Source of the DNA: Bin25 sp026709415
Lineage (GTDB): Bacteria > Bacteroidota > Bacteroidia > Flavobacteriales > Flavobacteriaceae
Reading direction: 5' to 3'
Length of the DNA stretch: 64,000 nt
Assembly: GCA_965200045.1 (NCBI GenBank)
Contig: OZ241330.1
Location: 2,542,001 to 2,606,000 of the forward strand
The notes under the pieces were generated by a model. That model worked only from the letters and a program-made list of their open reading frames with translations. It ran no database searches and was not told the origin of the DNA. A program made the position numbers and the translations under genes. Numbering within the stretch: the stretch's first letter is position 1; each line of letters starts with the position of its first letter. Below, in pieces: positions 45,388 through 55,679 of this stretch.

Positions 45388-47739
45388 TTAATTTAATGTG
45401 TTGAGGAATTCTAAAAACCCTCTATTGAATCGATTGTTATCTTCTTGTGTCTGAAGTAAAAAGTAATACCCTAAAAATCGTTCTACTTGAAGAGCTCCCA
45501 ATAAAAAACGATACGCCGCATTGTTTCGTGCTAGTTGAGCACTTAAATAATTGTTTTGAGCATCGATCAATTGAATGATGTTCACAGCACCATTTGAATA
45601 AGCCACTTGTGTGAGCTCCAATGCTTCTCTGGCTGTTTGCTCCGACACTTCTGACAATTGAATGTTGGATAATTGATTGATAAGATCTAAAACAGAGGTT
45701 CTGATATTGCTGCTAATAGATAATCGAGTGTTTTCACTGTTGATATTGAGTTGATCAATTTGAATACTACTGATTTGACGATTGAGATTGTTTTGATTTT
45801 GATTGAAAATCGGGATGGCAATATTGACCCCCACATTATAATGCTGATCGATTAGGGAAAACCCTTGAGGGGCTCGACTTCCCGAACCGCTTCTGTCAAA
45901 TGTTTTATTGAACTATCCTTGAAGAGCCAATGTGGGATAAAACCTTCCAGTTGCATGGAGTCTTAAGTTTCTTTCTAAAGCCTGCATATTGTAATCTATC
46001 GATTTCAATTCTGGAGCATTCTTGATGGCTTCTTGGATAAGAAAGGCAATAAAGGGTTCTCTGGCATTGGGATTGTCCAGGATGTCAACCATTTGGGAAT
46101 AATTGTATTGTTCAAATATTCCTTGATCCAAGCTAACATCTTCGATATCAATTTGATTTTCGACGGGATTGTTGATTATCTGATTCAATTGCACAAAACT
46201 TTGTTCGAGACCATTAATGGCTTCCATCAATGATTGCGTGTTTTGGGCTAATTGGCTTCTAAACCGCAATAGGTCTGATTTACCCGATTGTCCCGCCTCA
46301 AAATTTTGCTCCGCAATCCGTAAATTCTGCCTGGTCAAATCTAGGTTAAAGGACTGGATTTGGACAACAGTTTTTGAAATCAACACATTAAAATAAGTGC
46401 TCATGACATTGAAAATCACATCCAATTCAGCCGTATTATAATTTTCTTGTTGTGCTTTTTGCAATCGTTTTTGGATGGCAATATTGGTTTTGGCTGCCTC
46501 AGAGAACAGAACTTGCTCCAATATTATATTTCCAGAAGTTGAAAATTCTGGATTTTGACCATTGCTAATTTCAGCAAACTTTGGATCGACGTAAAGTCCC
46601 CTTCCAGACAAAGAGATATTGGGTAGATACCTGCTTTTAGCCAATTTAACCTCTTGATGGCTCAACTCAACTTCTTTTATTTGAGATTTCAATGATAAAT
46701 TTTGATCTAAAGCCATTTGGATGATTTCATACAAATTGTATGCTTTATCCGACAATTGATTTTTCAATTCTCCAACAAAATCAGTATTTTGGATTAAACT
46801 GTATTTTATGGGTACATTCACTTTTTGAGCGGTATTGTAATTGATGGTCAACCGAGGATGATACTCAATAAAAACTGGCATTTCTGATAATGGCGTACCA
46901 TTTATAAACCCTTCAATCGTCAAAGAAATTCGACGAAAAAATTGATCCACACTTTCTCGGGATTGATTGGTCGCCATAATACCCATTTCAACTTGTTGCA
47001 CTCCTAAAGAAGTAAACGAAGGAATTTGTTTTTCATTAAAAACACCAACTAATTCTTGCGTTTCATTTTCCGACAGATAAAAATCACCAGCCAGATAGAT
47101 GGCCTGGATTCCCTCAAGGTCATTGATGATGTCATCCATGGTATTGAATGGGATTAATTGATAATCGACTCCTAATTCATTAAATATTTTATCAAATGTT
47201 TCCTTTATAGGTAGTAATTCAAGTAAAAAGGCTTCTAAGACAATGCCGAGTGTTTTAAATTCAGTTAATTCATAAAAGGTATTAAAATCTTCTACAAAAG
47301 ATTTGGATTGAATGAGATAGGTGAAGTTTTCAATTCCTGAAGCCTCTTTTGTCAAATCCAACGTACTGAAATCTTTATTTATCGATCCAAACAGTATGGT
47401 TGGTTTGGGGTAGTTCGCTTGTTTGCTAATGACTTGATTATTGACGACTCCGAAAGCCAAAATAATATCGGTTTGATTATCCAATAATTTCCGGTATTGC
47501 TCTTGAGCTACTTGGAAATTGTATTTATTGACCATGATGCTTTCTGGTGGAAAAGACACCTTAGCATCTTCTCCTACTACAGCCTTTATTTGGGTTTTTA
47601 GCTGCTCAAGGAGGGGATTGAGTTCAATCGTGATGTCATCAGCAAGAATACCAATAGTATACTCTGGCTTCTGTGAAAAAGCAAAAACTGAAGAGAGCAA
47701 GAAAGTTAAAATAATTAATTTCTCTTTGTTTTTACTCAT
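45388..47739 (-). pseudogene. Substrate-binding-like domain fused to TolC, interrupted by one in-frame amber codon
   Basis: Read as a single frame of 783 codons from ATG 47739, the product has a signal peptide (LTFLLSSVFAFSQ). A periplasmic domain resembling ABC-type substrate-binding proteins follows at about 24-310, with GILADD, VVNNQVISKQ, IQAIYLAGDFYLSE and IMATNQSRESV elements. A TolC-family outer-membrane channel occupies about 335-783. A TAG at codon 609 (45915-45913) interrupts the TolC part; the frame continues without shift into QHYNVGVNIAIPIFNQNQNN and ends normally. The interruption may be a recent nonsense mutation, suppression, or a sequence error; the flanking codons keep coding character. 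It is the first gene of the RND operon. Confidence 0.8.
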
Positions 47740-48237
47740 GATGTCAACGTGATGTTTTTTAGAAAACGCTTTCAAAAGAACAAAATGCTTGGTAAAAAAT
47801 CTCATGAATTAAAACTTACATTGTGACTATAATCGGTTACCTGTATCTGCAACGTCTGTGTTTTTGAACTGTCGACTGATCAGATTGTAATCAAACGTTC
47901 ATAAAATATTTTGTTCGATTTCAATTAAAAAGGTTGTTGAGGTTCGACCTGCCTTTTATTTTCACTGCCAATAATAACTACAACTCAATATTTGCTTTTT
48001 GTCCTTAGGTATTAATTTCAAAAGTAAAAGGGCTTCATAGTATTTGGTAAATACCCTACGAGGACGGCTATTCCAGCATTTAATCATTGGTTTTGACTTG
48101 ATAAACAATCTCTTGTAACATCAAATTTTATGCAAAAATAAAGTTTTATTTACCACAAGAAAACCGTCATTATCAATGTATCAGTGATTTGAATTAATTC
48201 ATTTTAAGTTTTAAATTGCCGTTGTAAAAAAAACATC
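47740..48237. other. Intergenic stretch between the RND operon and the cupin gene
   Basis: This is a divergent intergenic region of about 500 bases, AT-rich. No gene, transcription-factor gene or strong hairpin is visible. It presumably holds both promoters, but no full consensus is found. Confidence 0.6.
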
Positions 48238-48597
48238 ATGTTTCAAAAAATCAACTGGAGCGAAGTGCCAAATGAAGAAGTAACACCTTTAATGCATCGA
48301 AAAATCATTACAGGTCAAAACATTATGATAGCCAACATGAAGTTTAAAAACGGCTTTGTGGTCCCCAAACACAGTCATTCAAACGAACAAATCACACAAG
48401 TGTTATCGGGAACCATTCGATTTTGGTTGGGAGAAGATGAATCAGAGGTGGTTGATTTACATTCTGGAGATGTGTTGGTCATTCCACCACATTTACCTCA
48501 TAGAGCCGAAATGATTGGCGATGTTGAAGAAATCGATATGTGGTCTCCACCACGACAAGATTGGATTGACGGTACGGATGATTATTTAAGAAAATAA
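48238..48597 (+). CDS. Cupin-domain protein
   Basis: This 119-residue single-domain cupin has metal-ligand motif 1 in VPKHSHSNEQITQVLSG (two His and a Glu) and motif 2 in PPHLPHRAE near 83-91. It resembles small cupins that accompany degradative enzymes. It lies two bases before the SDR gene, so the pair is certainly co-translated. Substrate unknown. Confidence 0.88.
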   Translation: MFQKINWSEVPNEEVTPLMHRKIITGQNIMIANMKFKNGFVVPKHSHSNEQITQVLSGTIRFWLGEDESEVVDLHSGDVLVIPPHLPHRAEMIGDVEEIDMWSPPRQDWIDGTDDYLRK

Positions 48598-48599
48598 CC

Positions 48600-49364
48600 A
48601 TGGATTTAGGGATTAAAGACAAAGTCGCCTTCATTGGTGGTTCCAGCCAAGGAATTGGAAAAAGTATCGCTTTACAACTTGCAAAAGAAGGTGTGATTCC
48701 TATTTTGTCAGGACGAAAAGTCGAACCTTTAAATCAAGCTAGAGCTGAAATCGAAAACAAGACTAGTATTTCCCCAATGATTATTCAGGGGGATCTTTCA
48801 ATCAATGAAGATCGGTTGCATATCATTCAAACGGCTCTCGATGCATTTGATACCATTGATATTTTGATTACCAATACAGGGGGGCCTCCTGCTGGAAACT
48901 TTGATGATTTTGAACAAACTCAATGGAATAAAGCCTACGAGTTACTGTTTGGAAGTGCTGCTTCAATGATTAGAGGATTTCTGCCCAAAATGAAATCGCA
49001 ACAATGGGGAAGAATTATCGCCATCACATCCGTTTCAACCAAGCAGCCCATCGACAACCTCATTTTATCCAATGCCATTCGAAGTTCAGTGGTAGGGCTG
49101 ATTAAATCGCTTGCTAATGAATTAGGTCCCTATCATATCACAGCCAATAATGTCATGCCTGGATATACGGCTACACAACGGTTAAAAGAACTAACAGAGT
49201 CCAATCCAAATTTCGCCAACGTGCTGTCTGAAATACCCATGAAACGTTTTGGCAAACCCGAAGAACTGGCCGCTACAGTCACTTTTTTGGCCAGCCAACA
49301 AGCCTCCTATATCAATGGGGTGTCCTTAGCAGTAGATGGAGGTTGGATAAAATCCAGCTTGTAG
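48600..49364 (+). CDS. Atypical SDR-family protein lacking the catalytic Tyr and Lys
   Basis: This 254-residue Rossmann-fold protein has the nucleotide-binding GGSSQGIGKS (13-22), NTGGPPAG in place of NNAG (92-99) and Ser144 in ITSVST. At the position of the YxxxK pair the sequence is SNAIR: Ser157 replaces Tyr and Arg161 replaces Lys. A subgroup of beta-ketoacyl-ACP-reductase-like SDRs has the same LSNxxR substitution. So the reaction is not a standard SDR reduction, or the protein has another role. It is paired with the cupin gene. Confidence 0.88.
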   Translation: MDLGIKDKVAFIGGSSQGIGKSIALQLAKEGVIPILSGRKVEPLNQARAEIENKTSISPMIIQGDLSINEDRLHIIQTALDAFDTIDILITNTGGPPAGNFDDFEQTQWNKAYELLFGSAASMIRGFLPKMKSQQWGRIIAITSVSTKQPIDNLILSNAIRSSVVGLIKSLANELGPYHITANNVMPGYTATQRLKELTESNPNFANVLSEIPMKRFGKPEELAATVTFLASQQASYINGVSLAVDGGWIKSSL

Positions 49365-49422
49365 ATTTATCGTGGCGCGTTTCTGTTTGATCATGTTGAG
49401 CTATTCATTCCCGACCAAAACA

Positions 49423-49452
49423 AAAAAGAGGCCATCAAAAACAACCTCTTTC
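49423..49452 (-). terminator. Intrinsic terminator between the SDR and the glycan-binding lipoprotein
   Basis: On the minus strand AAAGAGG, a 13-base loop, CCTCTTT is followed by a T-rich run, so it ends the lipoprotein transcript 23 bases after its stop. On the plus strand the stem also carries flanking A and T and may serve the SDR gene. Confidence 0.55.
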
Positions 49453-49474
49453 GATTTAAGAATTTGAAATTCAA

Positions 49475-52400
49475 CTATTCTTTATAGAAATAAATATTGT
49501 CAATGTATACGGTATTGTCCCCTTCGAATTTTAATTGATCGACTTTGGACAAATCAACAACATCCGAAAAATCCGATAATGGAATATCGACAGCCACCCA
49601 CTGATTCACCTTCGAGACATCCAATTCTCTGAGTTTTTCGACAGCCTCTCCTCCCGTCTGCAACGCCGAATTAATCAAATCAATGCTGAATCTTGAAGAA
49701 TTCGACACCCAATAATCTAAATGAACCCCCGCATAAGAAGACACATCAATGGGCGTGTTCCCATTGTCTGCTTGATTTCTGAATTCGATGCCCTGATAAT
49801 TGAGATTTTCATATTTCAAAACTTCATTTCCAGATAATGTTGGTCTGGTCACTGTTGTCGATTGACCCCACTGAGGATTGAATTGAACATTCTCCACATC
49901 GGTATACGCATCACTAAAAATAGAGATGACATCCTCGGCAGAGCGAGTTGGATTGGGAGCCGCTTGGCTGGGTTCCTGACTGGAACCCGAATCCACCGTC
50001 CCTTCAGGACTCGTCAATGCTATATGATCGATATGGTAACTGACTTGGGCACTGTTGGTTTGTGCATGATTCATCACCATCACCATTTGATTGAATTCTC
50101 CACTATTTGATTCAGAAAATTCAAAAATTAAATTTTCCCATGCCTCGGTTTCAGTCGTTGTTACTGTTGAATTTTCATTGTTTTGTGGATTTCCTAATTC
50201 TTCTAACTTGAGCTCCATTCGTTGACCAGGCTCTTTGGACCATACCTGAATTGAAATGGCGTTCATGCCACTAGGAAAGATGATTTTTTCTTCTAATTCA
50301 AAGAAAAAACCGGACCAAGGTTCATTGCCAGCTTGCTCAGTAATTTTCAGCACTCGATCGGAGGTATTGATTCCGGATTGATTGGGATTATCGACGTATT
50401 CTAAGGTTAAAAAATCACTTTCAGGAGCGTTCGATCCTGGGCCAAATCGCCCCCAAGTTCCCCCTTCACCTACATTTTGATCCGAGGCTGAAAAGGAAGG
50501 TCCTTGGCATTCAAAATCAAACGATCCATCATTGAGGTTGGGGGTCACCGTCTCGAATTCACAGGGGGGATCCATTCCCATTGTATCATCTTGAGCGCGA
50601 CCATAGAAATAGAGATTATCAAAATAGGTCGTCCCATCCCCTTCTATTTTGAATTGGTTGATCAATTTCCAATCCATCGTTCCGGTTTCTGTTTTAAAAT
50701 CTTCAAGTGGGATATCAACACGGATCCATTGCTCTTTTTGGCTGACATCCAATTCATAGGAAACTTCATGAGTGACATCATCCAAGACACTGAGGATAGA
50801 AAATTTCAGCTTCGTGGAAGTGGCGACCCAATAATCCAAATGAAAATGGGTTTTGTCAGAAGCATCAAGGCTTGGATTGATTTGTATGGCTTGAGACGCT
50901 ACATTCGAATGTTTGAGCATTTGATCTTCTTCCCCAAATGGCGTAATCAATTCAGGGACGGTGGGATACGCCCCATCGATCAGCAGCCCAGTGATCGGAT
51001 CTCGTCTTCCATAGGGATCACTAAAGATGCTCGAAACTTCCTCTGGAGAAAGGGTGGGTTCAGGGGCGCTTTCTTGAGGTGATAAGGACGTGCCATGGAA
51101 ATAGATATTGTCGAGATAAACCGTTCCATCACCTTCTAATACTATCTGAGCCACTTTGGTTAAATCAATCGACTCCGCAAAGTAAGATAAAGGAATATCT
51201 CTTTGGACCCACTGAGACTTCCGATTTAGAGGCAACGAATAAGCGATGGCATCTTCTCTGGCAACACCGAGACTTAAAATTTTAAACTCTAGTTTAGAGG
51301 CATCAGCCGTCCAATAATCCAAATGAATATGGGAATGTGACGAAACATCCGTTACTTGACCAAGAGCCGTTGGTTGGAAATCCAAATTGGCATATTTCAA
51401 GACTTGATCACCAGAAATACGTTCTTTACTCATTTGCGTTTGCTGATGCCAATCCGGATTAAACTCTGTATCCTGTAAGTTTTCATATGGATTATCATTG
51501 AATATCGCGAGGGTGTTTTCTGTATGCTGCGGATAGGGGGCTGGTTGATCTGGCTTGCGGATCATCGACTCTTGATTTCCACCTTCGACTATTTTGATAT
51601 TATCGAAATAGGTGATTTGTTCCTTTTCCAAACTTTGACCTAAATGCATGAACAACACCAAACGAGTGAATTGGTTACTATCTGAAGAAGAAAACTCGAA
51701 CTTTAATTCTTCCCATTGGTTTGATGTAGTCGTTGGGACCGTCTCTTCTTTAAAATCTTGTGCTGTTTTTTCAAGTTTTAAGGTCACCTTTTGACCGGGT
51801 GCTTGCGAATAAACCTGCATCGAAATGGCATTCCTATGAGCTGGAAAGACAATGGGTTCTTCTAAATCAAAGTAAATTCCTGCCCACGGTTGATTGCCCG
51901 GTTGTTCCGTGAATTGAAGCACATAATTGGATAAGTTGATATCGCTTTTATCTGGGTTTTCAACATATGCCAACGTGATGCTTGGAGGATCTGGATTTCC
52001 CCCAAATCGCGTCCAAGTATCTTGTTCGGTTCCTTCAGGATTCACAAGAACAAAGGGATTTCCTCGACATTCAAAATCGATGGGACCATCATTTAAATTC
52101 AATGGATGAATCGTTTCAAAGGTGCAATCTAAATGGGCTGCAGGGTCATTGAAAACATCATTCCCCATATGGAAATAAAGATTATCGAGATAAATTTCGG
52201 CCCCACTACCCATGCCCATTTCTTCATCTATTTTAAACTGGAAAACCTCGGTTAAATCAACAGCTGAATCCCCTTTGGTAAAGTCTTCGAGTGGAATGTC
52301 AAGGCTGATCCAACGACCTTTTTGACTGACATCTAAGGAGACCGCTTTTTCTTTGGGTCCTGGACTGATTAAATACAATCTTAAATCCACCGCTCGTACC

Positions 52401-54025
52401 ACGTAATAATCCATATGGAGATGCGTCATTTTGGAAACATCTAGGCCTGCTTCTTCCGTGGCAAATTGGATGCCTTGATAATTGAGATTGGTGTATTTCA
52501 ATATTTCATTGCCATCGATATTGAAGTCTCCATCATGTTGTGTCGCTTGTCCCCAATCGGGATTTAAATTCACACCCTCCACATCATCATAACCATCACT
52601 GAATATAGACGTGACCATATCCGCAGGATGTTGGGGATTTGAGGGGGCTTCCATTAGAGGATTGACAGCATCCGTGGGGGACGGTGGTGGTGACGCATGA
52701 TCTCCTTCACCGTGAAAATATAGATTGTCAACATAAACCGTTCCATCACCATCGAATTTAAACTGATCGATAATGGCCAGATCCACCACATCCGAAAAGT
52801 GCGATAATGGGATATCGACAGACACCCATTGACTGACTTTGCTCACCTCTAACTCAGAGGGTTTTTCAGCTGGGTTCGATCCTGTTTGTAATGCTGAGTT
52901 GATTAAGAAAAACTGCAACTTGGTTGAATTCGATACCCAATAATCCAAATGAACGCTATGATAAGAAGACACATCCACGGGGGTATTGCCATCACCGGCT
53001 TCATTTTTGAATTCGACACCTTGGTAGTTTAAGTTTTCATATTTCAAAACGCGGTCTCCATCAGTCACATCTTCAAAGGTTTGAGTTGTTTGCTGACCCC
53101 AATCTGGGTTGAAATCGACATTTTCGATATTGGTATAGGCATCACTAAATACGGAAAGTACGTTTTCGGCCTTCAGACTGGGGAGGGGCGCCGGACCATC
53201 GGGCGCCGTGGCTTCTACTCCTGAATCGGTATCACCTCCCTCACCGTCATCCGTCCCTTCTTTTGGTGTGGAAAAAGCGATATTATCCAAATAATAAGTC
53301 ACTTCAGCTTCATTGGCATTATTTTGATTCATAATCATCGTCAAGCGATCGAACGTCCCACTATTGGCAAGATTAAAATTAAAGACCAACTCTTCCCAAG
53401 CATTGGTTTCTGTTGTTGTAACAATCGATTCTTCAAAGGAACTACTATCCGTGGCATCTTCCAATTTTAGAAGCACATTTTGTCCTGGAGCAGCAGAATA
53501 GACCTGCAATTTGACGGCATTCATCCCATCCGGAAAGACCACCACTTCTTCTAAATCAAAAAAGAATCCAGACCAGGCATCATTTCCAACTTGTTCTGTG
53601 ATTTTTAAAACGCGATCCGACGTATTGATTCCAGATTTGGAGGGGTTATCGGCATATTCCACAGTCAAGAAATCACTATCGGCAGCGTTGGAGCCATTGC
53701 CAAAAATGCTCCAATTCCCGCCTTCATTACTAGGAGAAATCTTTTCGCTAGCTAAAAATGGATTGCCTCGACATTCAAAGTCAAATGAACCATCATTTAA
53801 ATTGGGCGTCACGGCTTCAAATTCACAAGCATCATCATCACCCCCTTCATTGTTATTGTTATTATCTGGATCAGGGGTGGGGGTAGGAGTGGGCGTCGGT
53901 TCGGGTTGCATCACCACTGGTGGTGGTTCCGGATCATCCCCGCCACAAGCAAGTGGTAAGGCAATGAGCCCCAACAGAAGTAAAAAACGAATGGCCAGTT
54001 TCCATAAAGATTTTATTTTCATCAT
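49475..54025 (-). CDS. Giant surface glycan-binding lipoprotein with eight tandem modules
   Basis: This is a 1516-residue lipoprotein (lipobox LPLAC, Cys27), followed by a Pro/Thr/Asp/Asn-rich linker to residue 66. Two module types alternate. Type A (67-252, 634-814, 1155-1338) starts CEFE or CTFE, then LNDGSFDFEC. Type B (283-438, 463-620, 828-978, 988-1142, 1356-1515) contains IFSDAYT, FNPDWGQ, LKYENLNYQG, HLDYW and ends in VYVDNLYF. The order is A-B-B-A-B-B-A-B. Type B resembles the accessory modules found beside laminarinases and other marine glycosidases; both types look like beta-sandwich carbohydrate-binding modules. There is no catalytic domain. It is third in the SusC-SusD operon, the position of SusE/SusF glycan-binding lipoproteins. 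Binding to a fucose-rich glycan is inferred from the neighbouring fucosidase. Confidence 0.85.
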   Translation of the reverse strand: MMKIKSLWKLAIRFLLLLGLIALPLACGGDDPEPPPVVMQPEPTPTPTPTPDPDNNNNNEGGDDDACEFEAVTPNLNDGSFDFECRGNPFLASEKISPSNEGGNWSIFGNGSNAADSDFLTVEYADNPSKSGINTSDRVLKITEQVGNDAWSGFFFDLEEVVVFPDGMNAVKLQVYSAAPGQNVLLKLEDATDSSSFEESIVTTTETNAWEELVFNFNLANSGTFDRLTMIMNQNNANEAEVTYYLDNIAFSTPKEGTDDGEGGDTDSGVEATAPDGPAPLPSLKAENVLSVFSDAYTNIENVDFNPDWGQQTTQTFEDVTDGDRVLKYENLNYQGVEFKNEAGDGNTPVDVSSYHSVHLDYWVSNSTKLQFFLINSALQTGSNPAEKPSELEVSKVSQWVSVDIPLSHFSDVVDLAIIDQFKFDGDGTVYVDNLYFHGEGDHASPPPSPTDAVNPLMEAPSNPQHPADMVTSIFSDGYDDVEGVNLNPDWGQATQHDGDFNIDGNEILKYTNLNYQGIQFATEEAGLDVSKMTHLHMDYYVVRAVDLRLYLISPGPKEKAVSLDVSQKGRWISLDIPLEDFTKGDSAVDLTEVFQFKIDEEMGMGSGAEIYLDNLYFHMGNDVFNDPAAHLDCTFETIHPLNLNDGPIDFECRGNPFVLVNPEGTEQDTWTRFGGNPDPPSITLAYVENPDKSDINLSNYVLQFTEQPGNQPWAGIYFDLEEPIVFPAHRNAISMQVYSQAPGQKVTLKLEKTAQDFKEETVPTTTSNQWEELKFEFSSSDSNQFTRLVLFMHLGQSLEKEQITYFDNIKIVEGGNQESMIRKPDQPAPYPQHTENTLAIFNDNPYENLQDTEFNPDWHQQTQMSKERISGDQVLKYANLDFQPTALGQVTDVSSHSHIHLDYWTADASKLEFKILSLGVAREDAIAYSLPLNRKSQWVQRDIPLSYFAESIDLTKVAQIVLEGDGTVYLDNIYFHGTSLSPQESAPEPTLSPEEVSSIFSDPYGRRDPITGLLIDGAYPTVPELITPFGEEDQMLKHSNVASQAIQINPSLDASDKTHFHLDYWVATSTKLKFSILSVLDDVTHEVSYELDVSQKEQWIRVDIPLEDFKTETGTMDWKLINQFKIEGDGTTYFDNLYFYGRAQDDTMGMDPPCEFETVTPNLNDGSFDFECQGPSFSASDQNVGEGGTWGRFGPGSNAPESDFLTLEYVDNPNQSGINTSDRVLKITEQAGNEPWSGFFFELEEKIIFPSGMNAISIQVWSKEPGQRMELKLEELGNPQNNENSTVTTTETEAWENLIFEFSESNSGEFNQMVMVMNHAQTNSAQVSYHIDHIALTSPEGTVDSGSSQEPSQAAPNPTRSAEDVISIFSDAYTDVENVQFNPQWGQSTTVTRPTLSGNEVLKYENLNYQGIEFRNQADNGNTPIDVSSYAGVHLDYWVSNSSRFSIDLINSALQTGGEAVEKLRELDVSKVNQWVAVDIPLSDFSDVVDLSKVDQLKFEGDNTVYIDNIYFYKE

Positions 54026-54051
54026 AACTATTTTACAGCGTTTATAAATTA

Positions 54052-55677
54052 TTAATACCCATCATTTTGCGGATAGTTATCACCCAAAAGGTCTAACTGT
54101 CCTTGTGGAATGGGCAAGTGTTTCATGTGTTCTTGATACAACTCCTTAGGATTTCCATCGGGGTAGTAAAACCTATTGATGTTGTCATTATTCATATGGT
54201 CTTTCATGTATTCGAATATTTTTCCAGTTCTTTTGATGGCATACCATCGTTGTCCCTCAAAAGCCAATTCTCTAGCTCTTTCAGCCAACACAATGTCGAT
54301 GTCGATATGGTTCAAAGGGGTCGCTCCAGCTCTTTGCCGTACGGCATTTAAATACGTCAAAGCTTGAGAGGTATTACCTAAGTTCATGTGCGCTTCGGCA
54401 CCTATTAAATAAGATTCTGCCAATCGATAAATCATCACATTCTTAAAATGATCTCGATCGGTGGGGTCAACCGTTGGATCAAAATATTTTAGCACCCCAG
54501 GATTTTGTCTTCGATAATACAAGAAAAATTGATTGGGGTCTGTGGGATGGTTGGTATACAGATCCAATGGTTCGCCGATGGTTTTTCCTCTTGGCAATGT
54601 TCTTGGATCATTGTATTGATATTCAAAGATGTAATAGGTGTTGTCTTTACGTCTGTCGTTGGGATCTTCGAGTAATAAATCAATGGTATAATCATTCAAC
54701 GAAATAAATCCAACGCCATTGCCCCCATTTTCAATGGATTGTACCAAACCAGGCGCTCCAGCATAAAACGATACCGTACTCCAATTCATAATATGTGGTG
54801 CCCCCCCTCCAATGGCACTTTTTTCGAAATTCACAGCCAGCAGGGTTTCGGCATGATTCAATTCGCCATCAAACACCGCTTCTAACGCCACTAATTGATG
54901 CGGAGAAGATGAAATCAATCCATCGATGAGATCAGCTGCGGCTTGATCATTCTGATCCCACATTTCAACTTTAGCCCACAGATGATCGACCGCTCCTTTA
55001 GTCCAGCGACCAAATTGAGTGGTTTGGTAAGAAAGGTTTTCACTAGCATAACTCAAGTCTTCTCTTAAAAGCGCAAATATTTCAGCGGGGGATGATTTGT
55101 CCTGTGGTCGATCAAAAGCGGTTTCTGGGGTGGTGGGATCCGTTTTGATATAAATGTTATTGAACATTCGATAAAGCGTAAAATAGGCTTGAGCACGCAT
55201 GACTCGTGCTTCAGCCAATGCTTGAATTAATCTTGGGTCTGATGCCCCTTCATCAAGTAACTGAAGACCTCCTTGAATAATGGAATTAGCTCGATCAATG
55301 ATTTTATAATTTAAGGACCAGAAAAAGTCATAAGCGGCAAAAACCCCAAAGTCACCTCGCGTGGCTCCCCAAGTCAATCGACTATAAAGTGAAATCTCTC
55401 CATCAACTCCCACCGCAATATCGCTTTTAGCCGTTAGCACTAATGGTATCATGCCATTCCAATTGGCATTTTGCCATGTAGACTGTTCGTAGGGTTGGCG
55501 TTGTAACACATACAAGCCTACGACGGCGTTTGATAATCCGTCGATACTAGAGTATAAAAAATCCACAGATGTTTCCGACAATAATTCGTCTTTTAAAAAG
55601 TCATCGTCACATGTCATAAAAAACACACAAGGGATTAAAAAGAGTTTATGGAAAATGAATTGGCTTTTGAGATTCAT
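54052..55677 (-). CDS. susD: SusD/RagB-family outer-membrane lipoprotein
   Basis: This 541-residue glycan-binding lid lipoprotein pairs with the SusC transporter. It has a lipoprotein signal (FFMTC) and the usual SusD features: an N-terminal helical TPR-like region (ALAEARVMRAQAYFTLYRMFNN) and a C-terminal block with LAERARELAFEGQRWYAIKRTG. It overlaps nothing but follows SusC by two bases, as in all such pairs. The signal and frame are intact. Confidence 0.95.
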   Translation of the reverse strand: MNLKSQFIFHKLFLIPCVFFMTCDDDFLKDELLSETSVDFLYSSIDGLSNAVVGLYVLQRQPYEQSTWQNANWNGMIPLVLTAKSDIAVGVDGEISLYSRLTWGATRGDFGVFAAYDFFWSLNYKIIDRANSIIQGGLQLLDEGASDPRLIQALAEARVMRAQAYFTLYRMFNNIYIKTDPTTPETAFDRPQDKSSPAEIFALLREDLSYASENLSYQTTQFGRWTKGAVDHLWAKVEMWDQNDQAAADLIDGLISSSPHQLVALEAVFDGELNHAETLLAVNFEKSAIGGGAPHIMNWSTVSFYAGAPGLVQSIENGGNGVGFISLNDYTIDLLLEDPNDRRKDNTYYIFEYQYNDPRTLPRGKTIGEPLDLYTNHPTDPNQFFLYYRRQNPGVLKYFDPTVDPTDRDHFKNVMIYRLAESYLIGAEAHMNLGNTSQALTYLNAVRQRAGATPLNHIDIDIVLAERARELAFEGQRWYAIKRTGKIFEYMKDHMNNDNINRFYYPDGNPKELYQEHMKHLPIPQGQLDLLGDNYPQNDGY

Positions 55678-55679
55678 GA

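Noticed and set aside
45913..45915. TAG as a reassigned sense codon
   Set aside because: Several intact genes here (mcrC, the first ABC permease, the SDR) end with TAG as a normal stop.
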